NCBI GenBank assembly: GCA_934546745.1
Contig: CAKTDV010000016.1
Coordinates: forward strand, 1-64,000
Length of the DNA stretch: 64,000 nt
From: an uncultured Desulfovibrio sp.
Lineage (GTDB): Bacteria; Desulfobacterota; Desulfovibrionia; Desulfovibrionales; Desulfovibrionaceae
Direction of reading: 5' to 3'
Positions 16,355 through 24,098 of this stretch are shown piece by piece; within the stretch, counting starts at the first letter, position 1, and every line of letters begins with the position of its first letter. The notes beneath the pieces are model-generated. The model searched no databases. It was not told the DNA's origin and saw only the letters and a list, made by a program, of their open reading frames with translations. Position numbers and translations under genes: made by a program.

Positions 16355-17361
16355 TGCCGGATTTTCCCACAGCGGAAGCGTTCTTCTCTCCCGCTCCCGA
16401 CAGCCGCGCCCCCGCTGAGGACAGCGTGCGTCCCCGCCGTCTGGACGATTTTATCGGGCAGGATGAGTTGCGCGCCAATCTGCGCGTGTATCTTGAGGCG
16501 GCCAGAGAGCGCGGCAAGGCGCTGGATCATACGCTGTTCTATGGGAATCCGGGATTGGGCAAAACGACGCTGGCCCAGATTATGGCGGTGGAGCTTGGCG
16601 TCAACGTGATTTGCACGTCGGGCCCGGTTCTGGAGCGCAGCGGCGATCTTGCGGCCATTCTGACCAATCTGTCGTCTCATGATCTGCTGTTTGTTGATGA
16701 AATTCATCGCATGCCCGTGGTTGTGGAGGAAGTGCTCTATCCGGCCATGGAGGATTTCAAACTCGATCTTGTCATCGGTCAGGGACCGGCGGCGCGAACC
16801 GTCAAGATAGACATAGAGCCCTTCACGCTGGTGGGGGCGACAACGCGCATGGGGCTCATTTCCTCGCCGTTGCGCGATCGCTTTGGCATTGTGGCCCGGC
16901 TGGAATATTACGCGCCGGAAGATCTTGCCCGTATTGTTGAGCGGACGGCCCGCATCCTTGGCGTGTCCATCAGCGCCGCAGGCGCGCTGGAGATTGGCCG
17001 CCGTTCCCGGGGAACGCCGCGCATTGCCAACCGGCTGTTGCGTCGTGTCCGGGATTTTGCCCTTGTGCATGGCAACGGCGAGATTTGCGCGGAACAGGCC
17101 GAGGCTGCCTTGCGGCGCATGGACGTGGATACGTCCGGTCTGGATCTCATGGACAGAAAGATTCTCGGCGTGCTGATTGAGAATTATGACGGCGGCCCCG
17201 TTGGTGTGCGCACGCTGGCCGTGGCCTGCGGGGAAGATGTGCGCACGCTGGAAGATATTTACGAACCCTATCTGATTCAGAGCGGTTTTCTCAAGCGGAC
17301 TCCCCGCGGCCGCATGGCCACGGCCAAGGCGTACCGGCATTTCGGTCTTGGCTTGCGCTGA
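16354..17361 (+). CDS. ruvB: Holliday junction DNA helicase RuvB
   Basis: This AAA+ motor of branch migration has 335 residues. The ATPase domain has Walker A GNPGLGKTT at 64-72, Walker B FVDEIH at about 113-118, the sensor/beta-hairpin segment VGATTRMG, and the arginine-finger region SSPLRDRFG. The C-terminal winged helix ends FLKRTPRGRMATAKAYRHFG. It is translationally coupled to ruvA, its start sharing one nucleotide with the ruvA stop; the ATG at 16354 is preferred to the GTG one codon earlier. Confidence 0.97.
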   Translation: MPDFPTAEAFFSPAPDSRAPAEDSVRPRRLDDFIGQDELRANLRVYLEAARERGKALDHTLFYGNPGLGKTTLAQIMAVELGVNVICTSGPVLERSGDLAAILTNLSSHDLLFVDEIHRMPVVVEEVLYPAMEDFKLDLVIGQGPAARTVKIDIEPFTLVGATTRMGLISSPLRDRFGIVARLEYYAPEDLARIVERTARILGVSISAAGALEIGRRSRGTPRIANRLLRRVRDFALVHGNGEICAEQAEAALRRMDVDTSGLDLMDRKILGVLIENYDGGPVGVRTLAVACGEDVRTLEDIYEPYLIQSGFLKRTPRGRMATAKAYRHFGLGLR

Positions 17362-17373
17362 AGGCGTGCCCTG

Positions 17374-17406
17374 GAGCGGTTTCACCTTGTGTATGTGAAA
17401 CCGCTC
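17374..17406. terminator. Hairpin between convergent ruvB and aminotransferase genes
   Basis: Perfect 12-bp arms GAGCGGTTTCAC (17374-17385) and its complement (17395-17406) with a 9-nt loop and no U tract. Confidence 0.55.
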
Positions 17407-17414
17407 TCTGACTG

Positions 17415-18611
17415 TCAGGAAAAGACCTTGCGCGCCTTGGCGAAGCCTTCCGCCGCATTGCGGATGACGGTTTCGTTCACGCAGAAGGCTAGCCGGAAGT
17501 AGCCGGGGCAGCCAAAGCCGGATCCGGGGACGGCCAGGACGCGCTCCTTGAGCAGCTCGTTGACAAAGCGCACGTCGCCGCCGCCGGGAGCCTTGGGGAA
17601 GAAGTAGAACGCGCCGCGCGGCATCACATAGTCATAGCCGCCGGCGTCCAGAACTTCGGCCATGGCCTTGCGCCGGGCCGCATAGATGCTGAGATCGACC
17701 TGGCTCCCCAGTGCCGCGACCATGATGTGCTGTCCCACGACAGGCGGGTTGACAAAACCCAGAATGCGGTTGGTCAGCGTCAGCGCCGCCATGAGTTCCT
17801 CCTGTTCCGCCTTGGCGAGCAGGGGGGAAATGACCACATAGCCGATACGCTCGCCCGGCAGGGACATGCTCTTGGAGAAGGAGCTGACGGCGACGCCGTA
17901 AGGATAGGCCCCAAGGACGGAAGGCACTTCCGCGCCGTCATAGGCAAGGAAACGATAGGGCTCGTCGGCCACCAGCCAGATGGGTTTGCCGAATTCGCGG
18001 CTCTTGCGTTCCAGCAGCGCGGCAAGGCGGGCGACGGTGTCGCGGCTGTAGATGACGCCGGTGGGGTTGTGGGGCGAATTGTACAGGACAACACGGGTTG
18101 CCGCGCCAATGTTCTTTTCCAGCGCCTCCAGATCCGGCTCAAAGGTGTCGGGGTGGCTCATGACGGTTCGGAAGACGCCGCCATGATTGGCCACATAGAA
18201 ACCGTATTCCACAAAATAGGGCGCAAACGTCAGAACCTCCTCACCCGGATTGAGGATCGCGCGCAGAAAGGCGTTGAAGCCGCCCGCGGCGCCGCAGGAA
18301 AGCAGCACATGACCGGCATCGAGCGAGACCCCCTGTTCCCCGCTCAGATGGGCCGCGAGTTTTTCCCGCGCCCAGGGAAAACCACCGTTGGGCATGTAGC
18401 CGAAGGCAAAGGGTTCTCCGGCATGCCGCGCGAAGGTTCGCAACCCCTCGGCGACAGCCGGGGGCGGCGGGAGATCGGGATTGCCGATGCTGAAATCATA
18501 GACCTTGTCCGCGCCGTAGCGGGCCTTGAGCTGCCCGCCCGCCTCAAACATGCGCCGAATCCATGACGCATTTTGCAAATATCCGGCAACGCTGCCGGCA
18601 AGAATGGACAT
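17415..18611 (-). CDS. Class I/II aminotransferase (aspartate aminotransferase-like)
   Basis: This is a 398-residue fold-type I PLP enzyme. It shows DFSIGNPDLPPPPAV near the N-terminus, NSPHNPTG at 178-185, DEPYR at 216-220 with the PLP-ring Asp, and the Schiff-base lysine K247 in SSFSKSMSLPGERIGY. The C-terminal YFRLAFCVNE carries the substrate-carboxylate Arg. The subgroup (AspB-like, pyridoxal phosphate-dependent aminotransferases of deltaproteobacteria and clostridia) usually uses aspartate or hydrophobic amino acids; the exact substrate is not resolved. It is monocistronic and divergent from a lipoprotein gene. Confidence 0.88.
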   Translation of the reverse strand: MSILAGSVAGYLQNASWIRRMFEAGGQLKARYGADKVYDFSIGNPDLPPPPAVAEGLRTFARHAGEPFAFGYMPNGGFPWAREKLAAHLSGEQGVSLDAGHVLLSCGAAGGFNAFLRAILNPGEEVLTFAPYFVEYGFYVANHGGVFRTVMSHPDTFEPDLEALEKNIGAATRVVLYNSPHNPTGVIYSRDTVARLAALLERKSREFGKPIWLVADEPYRFLAYDGAEVPSVLGAYPYGVAVSSFSKSMSLPGERIGYVVISPLLAKAEQEELMAALTLTNRILGFVNPPVVGQHIMVAALGSQVDLSIYAARRKAMAEVLDAGGYDYVMPRGAFYFFPKAPGGGDVRFVNELLKERVLAVPGSGFGCPGYFRLAFCVNETVIRNAAEGFAKARKVFS

Positions 18612-18745
18612 AGTGACTCCTTTTTTCCGCGTGGTGACAGACCTGCCCGCCCAAAGCGGCTTCCGCCCGCGGGTGTTGTCTTACGTGTGACTCTCGTCTA
18701 TAGCTTGGGAAGGACACAAATTGCAAATCGCTTTGGAGGCTCCCC

Positions 18746-19216
18746 ATGCAGTACCGTCCGCCGTTCGTACCTTGCCGCCATGCCTTGTTTTCCCTGTCCC
18801 TGTGCGTCGCGGGCGCGGCCTTGCTTGCCGGCTGCTCCCTGCCTGGTTCCGGAGACGCCGCCGGGGCGGCGGAATCGCAAAGCGACATGAGCATTGAAGT
18901 CAAATACAGCGACAGGATGCACCGCTGCTCGCGTGTGTCTCCGGAAATTACCGTGCAAAACATCCCCGCCGGTACGGAGACCTTTGTCGTGCGCCTTATC
19001 GAGGCGGAGACACAGGAGCGTTTCTGCGGCGGCGGCAGCTGGCGTAACGACGGATCGGGTATCATTCCTGAGGGCGCGCTGACGCGGCACTATCAGGGCC
19101 CCTGCCCGCAGCCGGGGCAGAGCCGTACCTATCAGTACGTGGTTTCCGCCATGGCGAAGAATAACCCGCAACCGCTCACAGTACGCATTTTTTCCGTGAC
19201 GCCGGAAGCGGAGTAG
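18746..19216 (+). CDS. Lipoprotein with PEBP (YbhB/RKIP)-like fold
   Basis: This 156-residue protein has a lipoprotein signal peptide ending in the lipobox LLAGC with lipidated C30. Position +2 is Ser, which does not retain it in the inner membrane, so outer-membrane sorting is expected. The mature domain shows PEBP landmarks: RCSRVSPEITVQNIPAGTET (SPE plus PxGT), a central GGGSWRNDG segment, and HYQGPCPQPGQSRTYQYVVS, matching the family GPCPP-G motif and the following strand. The usual DPDAP ligand-binding loop is missing or strongly changed (LIEAE), so anion binding is doubtful. Function unknown. Confidence 0.65.
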   Translation: MQYRPPFVPCRHALFSLSLCVAGAALLAGCSLPGSGDAAGAAESQSDMSIEVKYSDRMHRCSRVSPEITVQNIPAGTETFVVRLIEAETQERFCGGGSWRNDGSGIIPEGALTRHYQGPCPQPGQSRTYQYVVSAMAKNNPQPLTVRIFSVTPEAE

Positions 19217-19230
19217 CCCTCACCGCTGTT

Positions 19231-19278
19231 CCTGTTGCCGGCGCCCCACCCCGCCCAGCGTGGGGCGCCGGCAACAGG
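19231..19278. terminator. Long GC hairpin after the lipoprotein gene
   Basis: Perfect 19-bp arms CCTGTTGCCGGCGCCCCAC (19231-19249) and its complement (19260-19278) with a 10-nt loop, 15 bp after the stop. No U tract. It marks the left border of the AT-richer island. Confidence 0.65.
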
Positions 19279-19377
19279 GGGAATGTCTCAAAATTCCGCG
19301 TCGAAAGAAAGGATGCTCCGAACGAGTATCTCCCGCTACAGATAACTGAGGAGTATCTCCTGAAACGATACCTGTCG

Positions 19378-19587
19378 ATGAACTCTGCCAAAGGAAATCA
19401 CAAACAGTGTGTCTTGAATGGCATAACGGCGGACAGAGGCATTGGCTTGCACATTTCAGAAGAAAACCAATTTACCGTCGTCTATGAGAACGAGACGCAG
19501 AAAAAGGCCATTCTCAAAACTTTGGGCGTCCCGGTTTGGGAAAGTTTTGTGAATGGCCGTGTGATTGCGGGAACTCTGGGCGTCTAG
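19378..19587 (+). CDS. Hypothetical protein or 3' gene fragment
   Basis: This is a 69-residue frame from ATG 19378 with no ribosome-binding site. The same frame is open back to about 19282 and reads plausible sequence (KFRVERKDAPNEYLPLQITE, then EYLLKRYLS), so the ATG may be internal to a longer, 5'-truncated gene that begins abruptly beside the 19231-19278 hairpin. I do not recognise the family. The stop overlaps the convergent ASCH gene by 4 nt. Base composition matches the island, not the flanks. Confidence 0.4.
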   Translation: MNSAKGNHKQCVLNGITADRGIGLHISEENQFTVVYENETQKKAILKTLGVPVWESFVNGRVIAGTLGV

Positions 19588-20027
19588 CGTGTCTGGTAGG
19601 GCAGTTTCTGGAGAAAGCGCAGGTACTCCCAGTGATCAAGAAACTCCTCCGGGATTTTTTCGATGGAGGCCTCGTCCACATTGAAGAGATTGAGTTTGCC
19701 TTTGATGGGTTGCGTGGTGACACCATAGAGGGGTGACACGTGCCAGGCGAAGCCTTTGAGCGCCTCTGCGTGCCATTCTTCAGGAAGGTAGGCCGCCGCG
19801 AGATCGTCTTGCGTCATGGGGCGTACGTCTACCAGCTCGACGACGCCAAGAGTTCTGCCGCCCGGCAGAACCAAGGGGTCGTCGCCGTCTTCGAACTCAA
19901 GGTCTCCCTTGCTGGAGCAGATAAGCAATGGCCCTCTGTAAGAGACTTTCCATGTCCGGCATTCCACAGTTTTCGTCCCCGTCGCGAGCAGTGATGCCCA
20001 CGGCTGTTTGACTGACAGGGCTTTCAT
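19584..20027 (-). CDS. ASCH-domain protein
   Basis: This 147-residue protein starts at ATG 20027 behind a near-perfect AAAGGAGGTG. The opening MKALSVKQPWASLLATGTKT followed by VECRTW and SYRGPLLICSS is the ASCH/PUA-like beta-barrel signature; the domain binds RNA or modified nucleotides, and some members hydrolyse N4-acetylcytidine. A GVVELVDVRPMT strand and a C-terminal LDHWEYLRFL helix complete the fold. Phage and genomic islands often carry such genes, as here. The substrate is unknown. Confidence 0.75.
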   Translation of the reverse strand: MKALSVKQPWASLLATGTKTVECRTWKVSYRGPLLICSSKGDLEFEDGDDPLVLPGGRTLGVVELVDVRPMTQDDLAAAYLPEEWHAEALKGFAWHVSPLYGVTTQPIKGKLNLFNVDEASIEKIPEEFLDHWEYLRFLQKLPYQTR

Positions 20028-20087
20028 CGCACCTCCTTTGATTTTGTTTCTTATAACATACTTCTGCAAAAAAAGAAAGAGGGCTTT

Positions 20088-20690
20088 ATGGGACAATGTA
20101 CCGCACGATCAAAAAGGACGGGAGAGAGGTGCAAACGTTTTTGCAGCGAGGGGAAAAAGGTTTGCAGGATTCATGGCGGAGCTTCAAACGGCGCTCCAAA
20201 AGGTAGTAAAAACGCCTTGAAACATGGCGCATATGAAAAAATAACCCGTGATACGATGTTTGAAGAGGAGTTGTCGTATATCAAGGATGTGTCAACAGAC
20301 CCTGTTTCCATTCTTGAGGAACAGTTGCGGATTTTAAAGGTGAAAGAGCTTCGTATCGGAAAGCCCGGTTTGAATAAGTCCATACTGGATCAGGGCTGGT
20401 TTGAGTTCCGGCGGCAACGTGCCTACAAGCTGGCGTGGCTTGGCGGCACATTGCTTGCCATTCCTTCCCAATACAGCAGTCAGACATGCAGTCGTTGCGG
20501 CTGTGTGGACAAGAAAAATAGACCATCACAGGCAAGATTCACGTGTACAGCCTGTGGATTTGAATGCAATGCTGACTACAATGCGGCGTTGAACATTCTG
20601 GCGGCAGGGCATGCCGTGTCAGCCTGTGGAGCGGGAAGGGCTCAAGCGCCCGCGTTGAAGCAGGAACCCGCCTATGGCACGGCTCGTTAG
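20088..20690 (+). CDS. Chimeric protein: phage HGG-type zinc domain fused to TnpB C-terminus
   Basis: This continuous 200-residue frame joins two unrelated parts. Residues 1-50 carry a Cys/His cluster (CTARSKRTGERCKRFC, VCRIHGG) and the APKGSKNALKHGAY motif of small phage proteins related to terminase small subunits. From about residue 93 it is the C-terminal end of a TnpB/IS605 OrfB nuclease: GLNKSILDQGWFEFRRQ, the zinc ribbon CSRCG...CTACG, and the last RuvC motif NADYNAALNIL. TnpB is normally about 400 residues, so two RuvC motifs are absent and nuclease activity is not expected. The stop at 20688-20690 lies in a hairpin of the element's right end. It probably arose by insertion and deletion. 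Confidence 0.65.
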   Translation: MGQCTARSKRTGERCKRFCSEGKKVCRIHGGASNGAPKGSKNALKHGAYEKITRDTMFEEELSYIKDVSTDPVSILEEQLRILKVKELRIGKPGLNKSILDQGWFEFRRQRAYKLAWLGGTLLAIPSQYSSQTCSRCGCVDKKNRPSQARFTCTACGFECNADYNAALNILAAGHAVSACGAGRAQAPALKQEPAYGTAR

Positions 20691-20735
20691 AGCCGCTACC
20701 GATAGGAATCCCCCGACATTAGGCGTGGGAGGATG
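20680..20735 (+). ncRNA. Right end of an IS200/IS605-type element with omega-RNA-like hairpins
   Basis: Two stem-loops follow the TnpB tail: CGGCTC-GTTA-GAGCCG at 20680-20695, holding the stop codon, and an imperfect stem CCCCCGAC-ATTA-GGCGTGGG at 20710-20729, ending in GAGGATG. This arrangement, GAATCCCC through GGGAGGATG, is what IS605-family right ends and the 3' part of TnpB guide (omega) RNAs look like. If so, the element border and the start of the former guide are just after 20735. Without a full TnpB it is a relic. Confidence 0.5.
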
Positions 20736-20762
20736 CCAAATAGCGAAAAAAGGAGATTCGCC

Positions 20763-20963
20763 ATGCCCACAACACTGGACAACCCTCTTGTTCAGGAAGA
20801 CAGCCTGTTGGGAGAAATTTTGAGAAATGGATTGAAAGGCCAAAAGGCAATTTTGGATGAACAGTTGAAGAAAGGCATTCCCCTTGTCATGCAGGATCAG
20901 CATGGTCGTCTGTTTCAAAAAAATCCTGATGGTTCTATTGAATATGTGCAGAAAAATTTGTGA
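20763..20963 (+). CDS. Putative antitoxin of a zeta-like toxin
   Basis: This 66-residue acidic protein has AAAAGGAG upstream of ATG 20763. It reads as a short helical N-terminus (LLGEILRNGLKGQKAILDEQ) followed by two strands (GIPLVMQDQHGRLFQKNPDG). Small proteins of this layout commonly precede zeta-toxin-like kinases. Its stop overlaps the toxin's GTG start (GTGA), so the two are translationally coupled. Assignment as antitoxin is from context. Confidence 0.55.
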   Translation: MPTTLDNPLVQEDSLLGEILRNGLKGQKAILDEQLKKGIPLVMQDQHGRLFQKNPDGSIEYVQKNL

Positions 20964-21634
20964 AATGGGAAATGGCCTTGAAAAGACCAGAGTTGATTTT
21001 CGTATGTGGCTGTAATGGAGCGGGGAAAAGCACTCTCACATACGCAACGCTATCCTGTGGAAAGGATTACTTCTTTATTGATCCTGACAGAATTGCAAAA
21101 GAAAAGAATCTTACGCCCATAGAAGCAGGCAGGGAAGTTTCTGTTCAGGTTAAGAACCTTATTGCGAAGCGTCATTCGTTTATCAAAGAATCCACGTTAA
21201 CCTCAAGGTTTGATTTTTCCGTTGCTGACAAGGCAAGGGTGGTGGGTTTTACAACAAGTCTGATCTATGTAGGTTTGCAAAGTGCGGATTTGGCGGTTTC
21301 GCGTGTGCAAAGCAGATTCATGGCGGGAGGACATAGTGTTCCCGATGACGATATTCGGCGTAGATATGAACGCAGCATTGCAAATTTGGCAAAAGCAATA
21401 GCCGTATTCAATGCTGTTATTATCTATGACAATAGCCATTCCTCATATAGGGAAGTGGCATGTTTCAACAATGGGCAACGTACTCGACATAGTTTTACAC
21501 CAGATTGGTTCAAAAAAGTTGAAGAAGAGCTTCAGCTTTCCACAACGTGCAAGTTTCCTTCAGCGTCAGCTGGACCCTGCCGCAACAATGGAGCTACGGC
21601 AACCCCTTCACGATATGCACCGTCTTCACGCTAA
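20960..21634 (+). CDS. Zeta-toxin-like P-loop kinase
   Basis: The P-loop GCNGAGKST lies at residues 17-25 counted from GTG 20960; an in-frame ATG at 20972 is the alternative start. FFIDPDRIA, KESTLTSRFDF and the Arg-rich VPDDDIRRRYERSIANL follow, the pattern of zeta/PezT-like kinases, which phosphorylate UDP-N-acetylglucosamine and block wall synthesis. The family fold should end near FTPDWFKKVEEEL (about residue 190). The remaining 33 residues have odd composition and run antiparallel through the restriction-enzyme fragment, so the tail is probably a junction product. It is coupled to the putative antitoxin upstream. Confidence 0.7.
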   Translation: MKWEMALKRPELIFVCGCNGAGKSTLTYATLSCGKDYFFIDPDRIAKEKNLTPIEAGREVSVQVKNLIAKRHSFIKESTLTSRFDFSVADKARVVGFTTSLIYVGLQSADLAVSRVQSRFMAGGHSVPDDDIRRRYERSIANLAKAIAVFNAVIIYDNSHSSYREVACFNNGQRTRHSFTPDWFKKVEEELQLSTTCKFPSASAGPCRNNGATATPSRYAPSSR

Positions 21635-21908
21635 CGGAAATCACGCTCAAAAGCAAATCGAGGATGTACCTCGGTTTGCCCTGTTCCTCGGCCCAGTCGT
21701 TGTGGGCAACCAAATCAATACCCGTATCATTGCCGCCGAGGTTCCGTTTGTACGGAAATTCCCGCCAGAGCCAGACATGCCGGAACGTCCCCGCATACCA
21801 CGGCACGGTTTGCAGAAAAGCCTGCATGAGCCGCTCGAAACGGTCGCCCTTGTCGCGTTCGGAAAAGGAAACGGCGCGATACTTGGCAAGAATGTCCTGA
21901 AAGGTCAT
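21594..21908 (-). pseudogene. Type ISP-like restriction enzyme, N-terminal fragment
   Basis: The first 75 residues from ATG 21908 (AGGGAG upstream) match the start of large helicase-type restriction enzymes: MTFQDILAKYRAVSFSERDK, GDRFERLMQAFLQT, and the Mrr-like nuclease sequence NDTGIDLVAHN with its metal-binding Asp. The family continues with a QCK nuclease motif and more than 1000 residues of helicase and methyltransferase. Here the homology stops at about EEQGKPRY and 25 unrelated residues end the frame. It is a truncated remnant. Confidence 0.6.
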
Positions 21909-21972
21909 GGGGCGTTCTCCCTGAAAAAGGATGACATATCAGTATAGCCGGAAACGCCCGGAAAGGGAACGG

Positions 21973-22002
21973 AAAAACGGCGACCGCCCTGGGCGGCCGC
22001 CG
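21973..22002 (-). terminator. Terminator of htpG
   Basis: On the minus strand 12-bp GC arms (22002-21991 and 21989-21978, one mismatch) are followed by five U (21977-21973), 40 bp beyond the htpG stop. Confidence 0.7.
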
Positions 22003-22042
22003 CCGTTGTCATCGTCACAGGCCGCCGTTACGGCGCGCCGCG

Positions 22043-23971
22043 TTAGAGCTTTCTGATCTCGGCATACCAGGCCGCGGCCTGTTCCATGAGCGCGTTGGCG
22101 TGTCCCGCAAGCAGCTGCGGATCCTTCACGTAACCCTCGCGCAGCAGGCACCCCTCAAAGAGCAGTTCCGCCATGCTGGCAAGGGCCTTGTCCTGGGGAT
22201 CGGCCTTGAAGATGCGCAGCAGGTTGCGCAACAGCGGATGATCCCGGTTCAGTTCCAGCGTCTTGACCGGCACGGAAGTGTCCTTGTTCATGGCCCGGAA
22301 CAGCTTCTCCATGCTGGACGTCATGCCGTTGTCCGCCGCCACCAGCACGGCGGGGCTGTCCGCCAGCCGGTGTGACACGCGCACCCCGGCGACCCGATCG
22401 CCCAGAATCTCCTTGATGCGTTCCAGCAGATCGTCAAAGGTGCGGCTGTCGTCCTCGGAAAGGGGCGGCGTGGCGGGCGTCTCGTTCTCCTTGTCGGCAA
22501 AGGCGTCAAGGGCGTCGTCGGCCGCGTTCTCCACCGCCTTGAAATTCCATTCCTTATACGTCCCCAGCCCTTCCATGACGAATTCGTCCATAGGCTCGTA
22601 CAGGAACAGCACCTCAAGGCCCTTCCGGCGGAAGCGTTCCAGATGCGGACTCAGGAGCGCGGCCTCGCGGTTGGGGGCGGAAAGATACCAGAAGGTCTTC
22701 TGGCCTTCGGGGGCGCGGCCCATGTAGGCGTCAAGGCCGGTCAGGGCGTCGCCACCGTCCAGCTGGGAGGAATTGAAGCGCATGAGCGCCGCCACACGCT
22801 CCCGCTGCGCAAAGTCCTGATAGGCCAGCTTGAAGACCTTGCCGTGCAGCTTCCAGAAGCGTTCGTAAACGTCGGGACGATCTCCGGCCATCTTTTCCAG
22901 ATGTCCCAGCATCTGCTTTGTGATGGTCTGGCTGATTTTCATCAGCACGCGGTTTTCCTGAAGGGTCTCGCGCGAGATGTTGAGGGGCAGATCCTCGGTA
23001 TCGACAACGCCCTTGAGAAAGGCCAGCCAGTCGGGGATGACATCCTTGTTGCGATGCTGGATGAGCACGCGGCGGGCGTACAGATCCAGCCCCCAGAAAT
23101 CCCGATCCGCCCCGAAGAAATCCTGTGCCGACGCCGGAATGTACAGCAGCGCGTTGAACTGCACGGGCGCGTCCACGCTGATATGCAGCACGTCCAGCGG
23201 ATCGGCGTTGTCATAGGTCAGATGCCGGTAAAAGGCGTTGTAGTCTTCCTGCGTGATGCTGGTTCTGGGTTCGCGCCACAACGCGGGCTGGGTGTTGACG
23301 CGCTCGCCGTCCACCAGCACGGGGAAGGGCACAAAGGCCGAATGTTTGCGGATGACCGCCTGCACCCGGTAAGGCTCCAGAAATTCCGACGCATCCTCCT
23401 TGAGGTGCGCGACAATGACCGTGCCGCGCGCCGGTTCGGCGTCCGCGCATTCCTCGACGGTGAACGTGCCGAGGCCGTCGCTGCTCCAGCGCCAGGCGGC
23501 GGGTTCAGCGTCGCCAAAGGCGGGACGCGACGTGACCTCCACCTTTTCCGCCACCATGAACACGGAATAGAACCCCACGCCGAACCGCCCGATGATGTTG
23601 GAGGCGTCGGCGGGTTCACCCTCCCCGCCCTCTCCTTCTCGCGGGAGGTTGGCAAGAAATTCCTCGGAACCGGATTTGGCGATGGTGCCGAGATTGTCCG
23701 CCAGCTCCCCAGGCGTCATGCCCACGCCCGTATCGGCGATGGTCAGGGTTTTGGCGTCCTTGTCCAGGGTGATGCGTATTTCCAGCGGCGTCTCCGGCAG
23801 GCGGGGCGTTTCGCCGCGATTGGCGCGGTAACGCAGCTTGTCCAGCGCGTCCGAGGCGTTGGAAATGAGTTCGCGCAAAAAAATCTCCCTGTTGGTATAC
23901 AGAGAGTTCGTGAGAATATTCAGCACCTTTCGCACTTCGGCGCGAAATTCGCGCCGTTCGCTTCCAGACAT
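22043..23971 (-). CDS. htpG: Chaperone HtpG (Hsp90)
   Basis: This ATP-dependent cytosolic chaperone has 642 residues from ATG 23971 (GAGGAGG upstream). The N-terminal GHKL ATPase domain has the catalytic Glu and Asn in REIFLRELISNASDALDKLR, the DTGVGMTPGEL nucleotide loop and the GRFGVGFYSVFMVAEKVEV lid. The middle domain carries FWGLDLYARRVLIQ and the Hsp90 signature PLNISRETLQENRVL, including the ATP-contacting Arg. The C-terminal dimerisation domain is complete. It is monocistronic, divergent from cydAB, with a probable operator in its promoter. Confidence 0.97.
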   Translation of the reverse strand: MSGSERREFRAEVRKVLNILTNSLYTNREIFLRELISNASDALDKLRYRANRGETPRLPETPLEIRITLDKDAKTLTIADTGVGMTPGELADNLGTIAKSGSEEFLANLPREGEGGEGEPADASNIIGRFGVGFYSVFMVAEKVEVTSRPAFGDAEPAAWRWSSDGLGTFTVEECADAEPARGTVIVAHLKEDASEFLEPYRVQAVIRKHSAFVPFPVLVDGERVNTQPALWREPRTSITQEDYNAFYRHLTYDNADPLDVLHISVDAPVQFNALLYIPASAQDFFGADRDFWGLDLYARRVLIQHRNKDVIPDWLAFLKGVVDTEDLPLNISRETLQENRVLMKISQTITKQMLGHLEKMAGDRPDVYERFWKLHGKVFKLAYQDFAQRERVAALMRFNSSQLDGGDALTGLDAYMGRAPEGQKTFWYLSAPNREAALLSPHLERFRRKGLEVLFLYEPMDEFVMEGLGTYKEWNFKAVENAADDALDAFADKENETPATPPLSEDDSRTFDDLLERIKEILGDRVAGVRVSHRLADSPAVLVAADNGMTSSMEKLFRAMNKDTSVPVKTLELNRDHPLLRNLLRIFKADPQDKALASMAELLFEGCLLREGYVKDPQLLAGHANALMEQAAAWYAEIRKL

Positions 23972-23992
23972 GAAAAACCTCCTCAAAACAGG

Positions 23993-24029
23993 TAGTTATT
24001 ACAGATAACTATTCCTATTGCGTTGTCAA
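23993..24029 (-). promoter_or_regulatory. htpG promoter with overlapping inverted-repeat operator
   Basis: On the minus strand TTGACA occupies 24029-24024 and a weak -10 TATCTG occupies 24007-24002 (16-bp spacer). A perfect 7-bp inverted repeat, TAGTTAT-N5-ATAACTA (23993-23999 and 24005-24011), covers the -10 and the expected start site. This is a classic repressor position. The repressor is unknown. Confidence 0.5.
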
Positions 24030-24098
24030 GATCCTGTTTTTTAAGGGGTTGACTTTTTGAAAGCGTTATCGTTAAGAGGCGAGAAGGAGGACGGCATT

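Noticed and set aside
24049..24077. cydAB promoter TTGACT with TTAAGA 17 bp downstream.
   Set aside because: The -10 matches consensus poorly and no regulator site is evident, so it was not listed.
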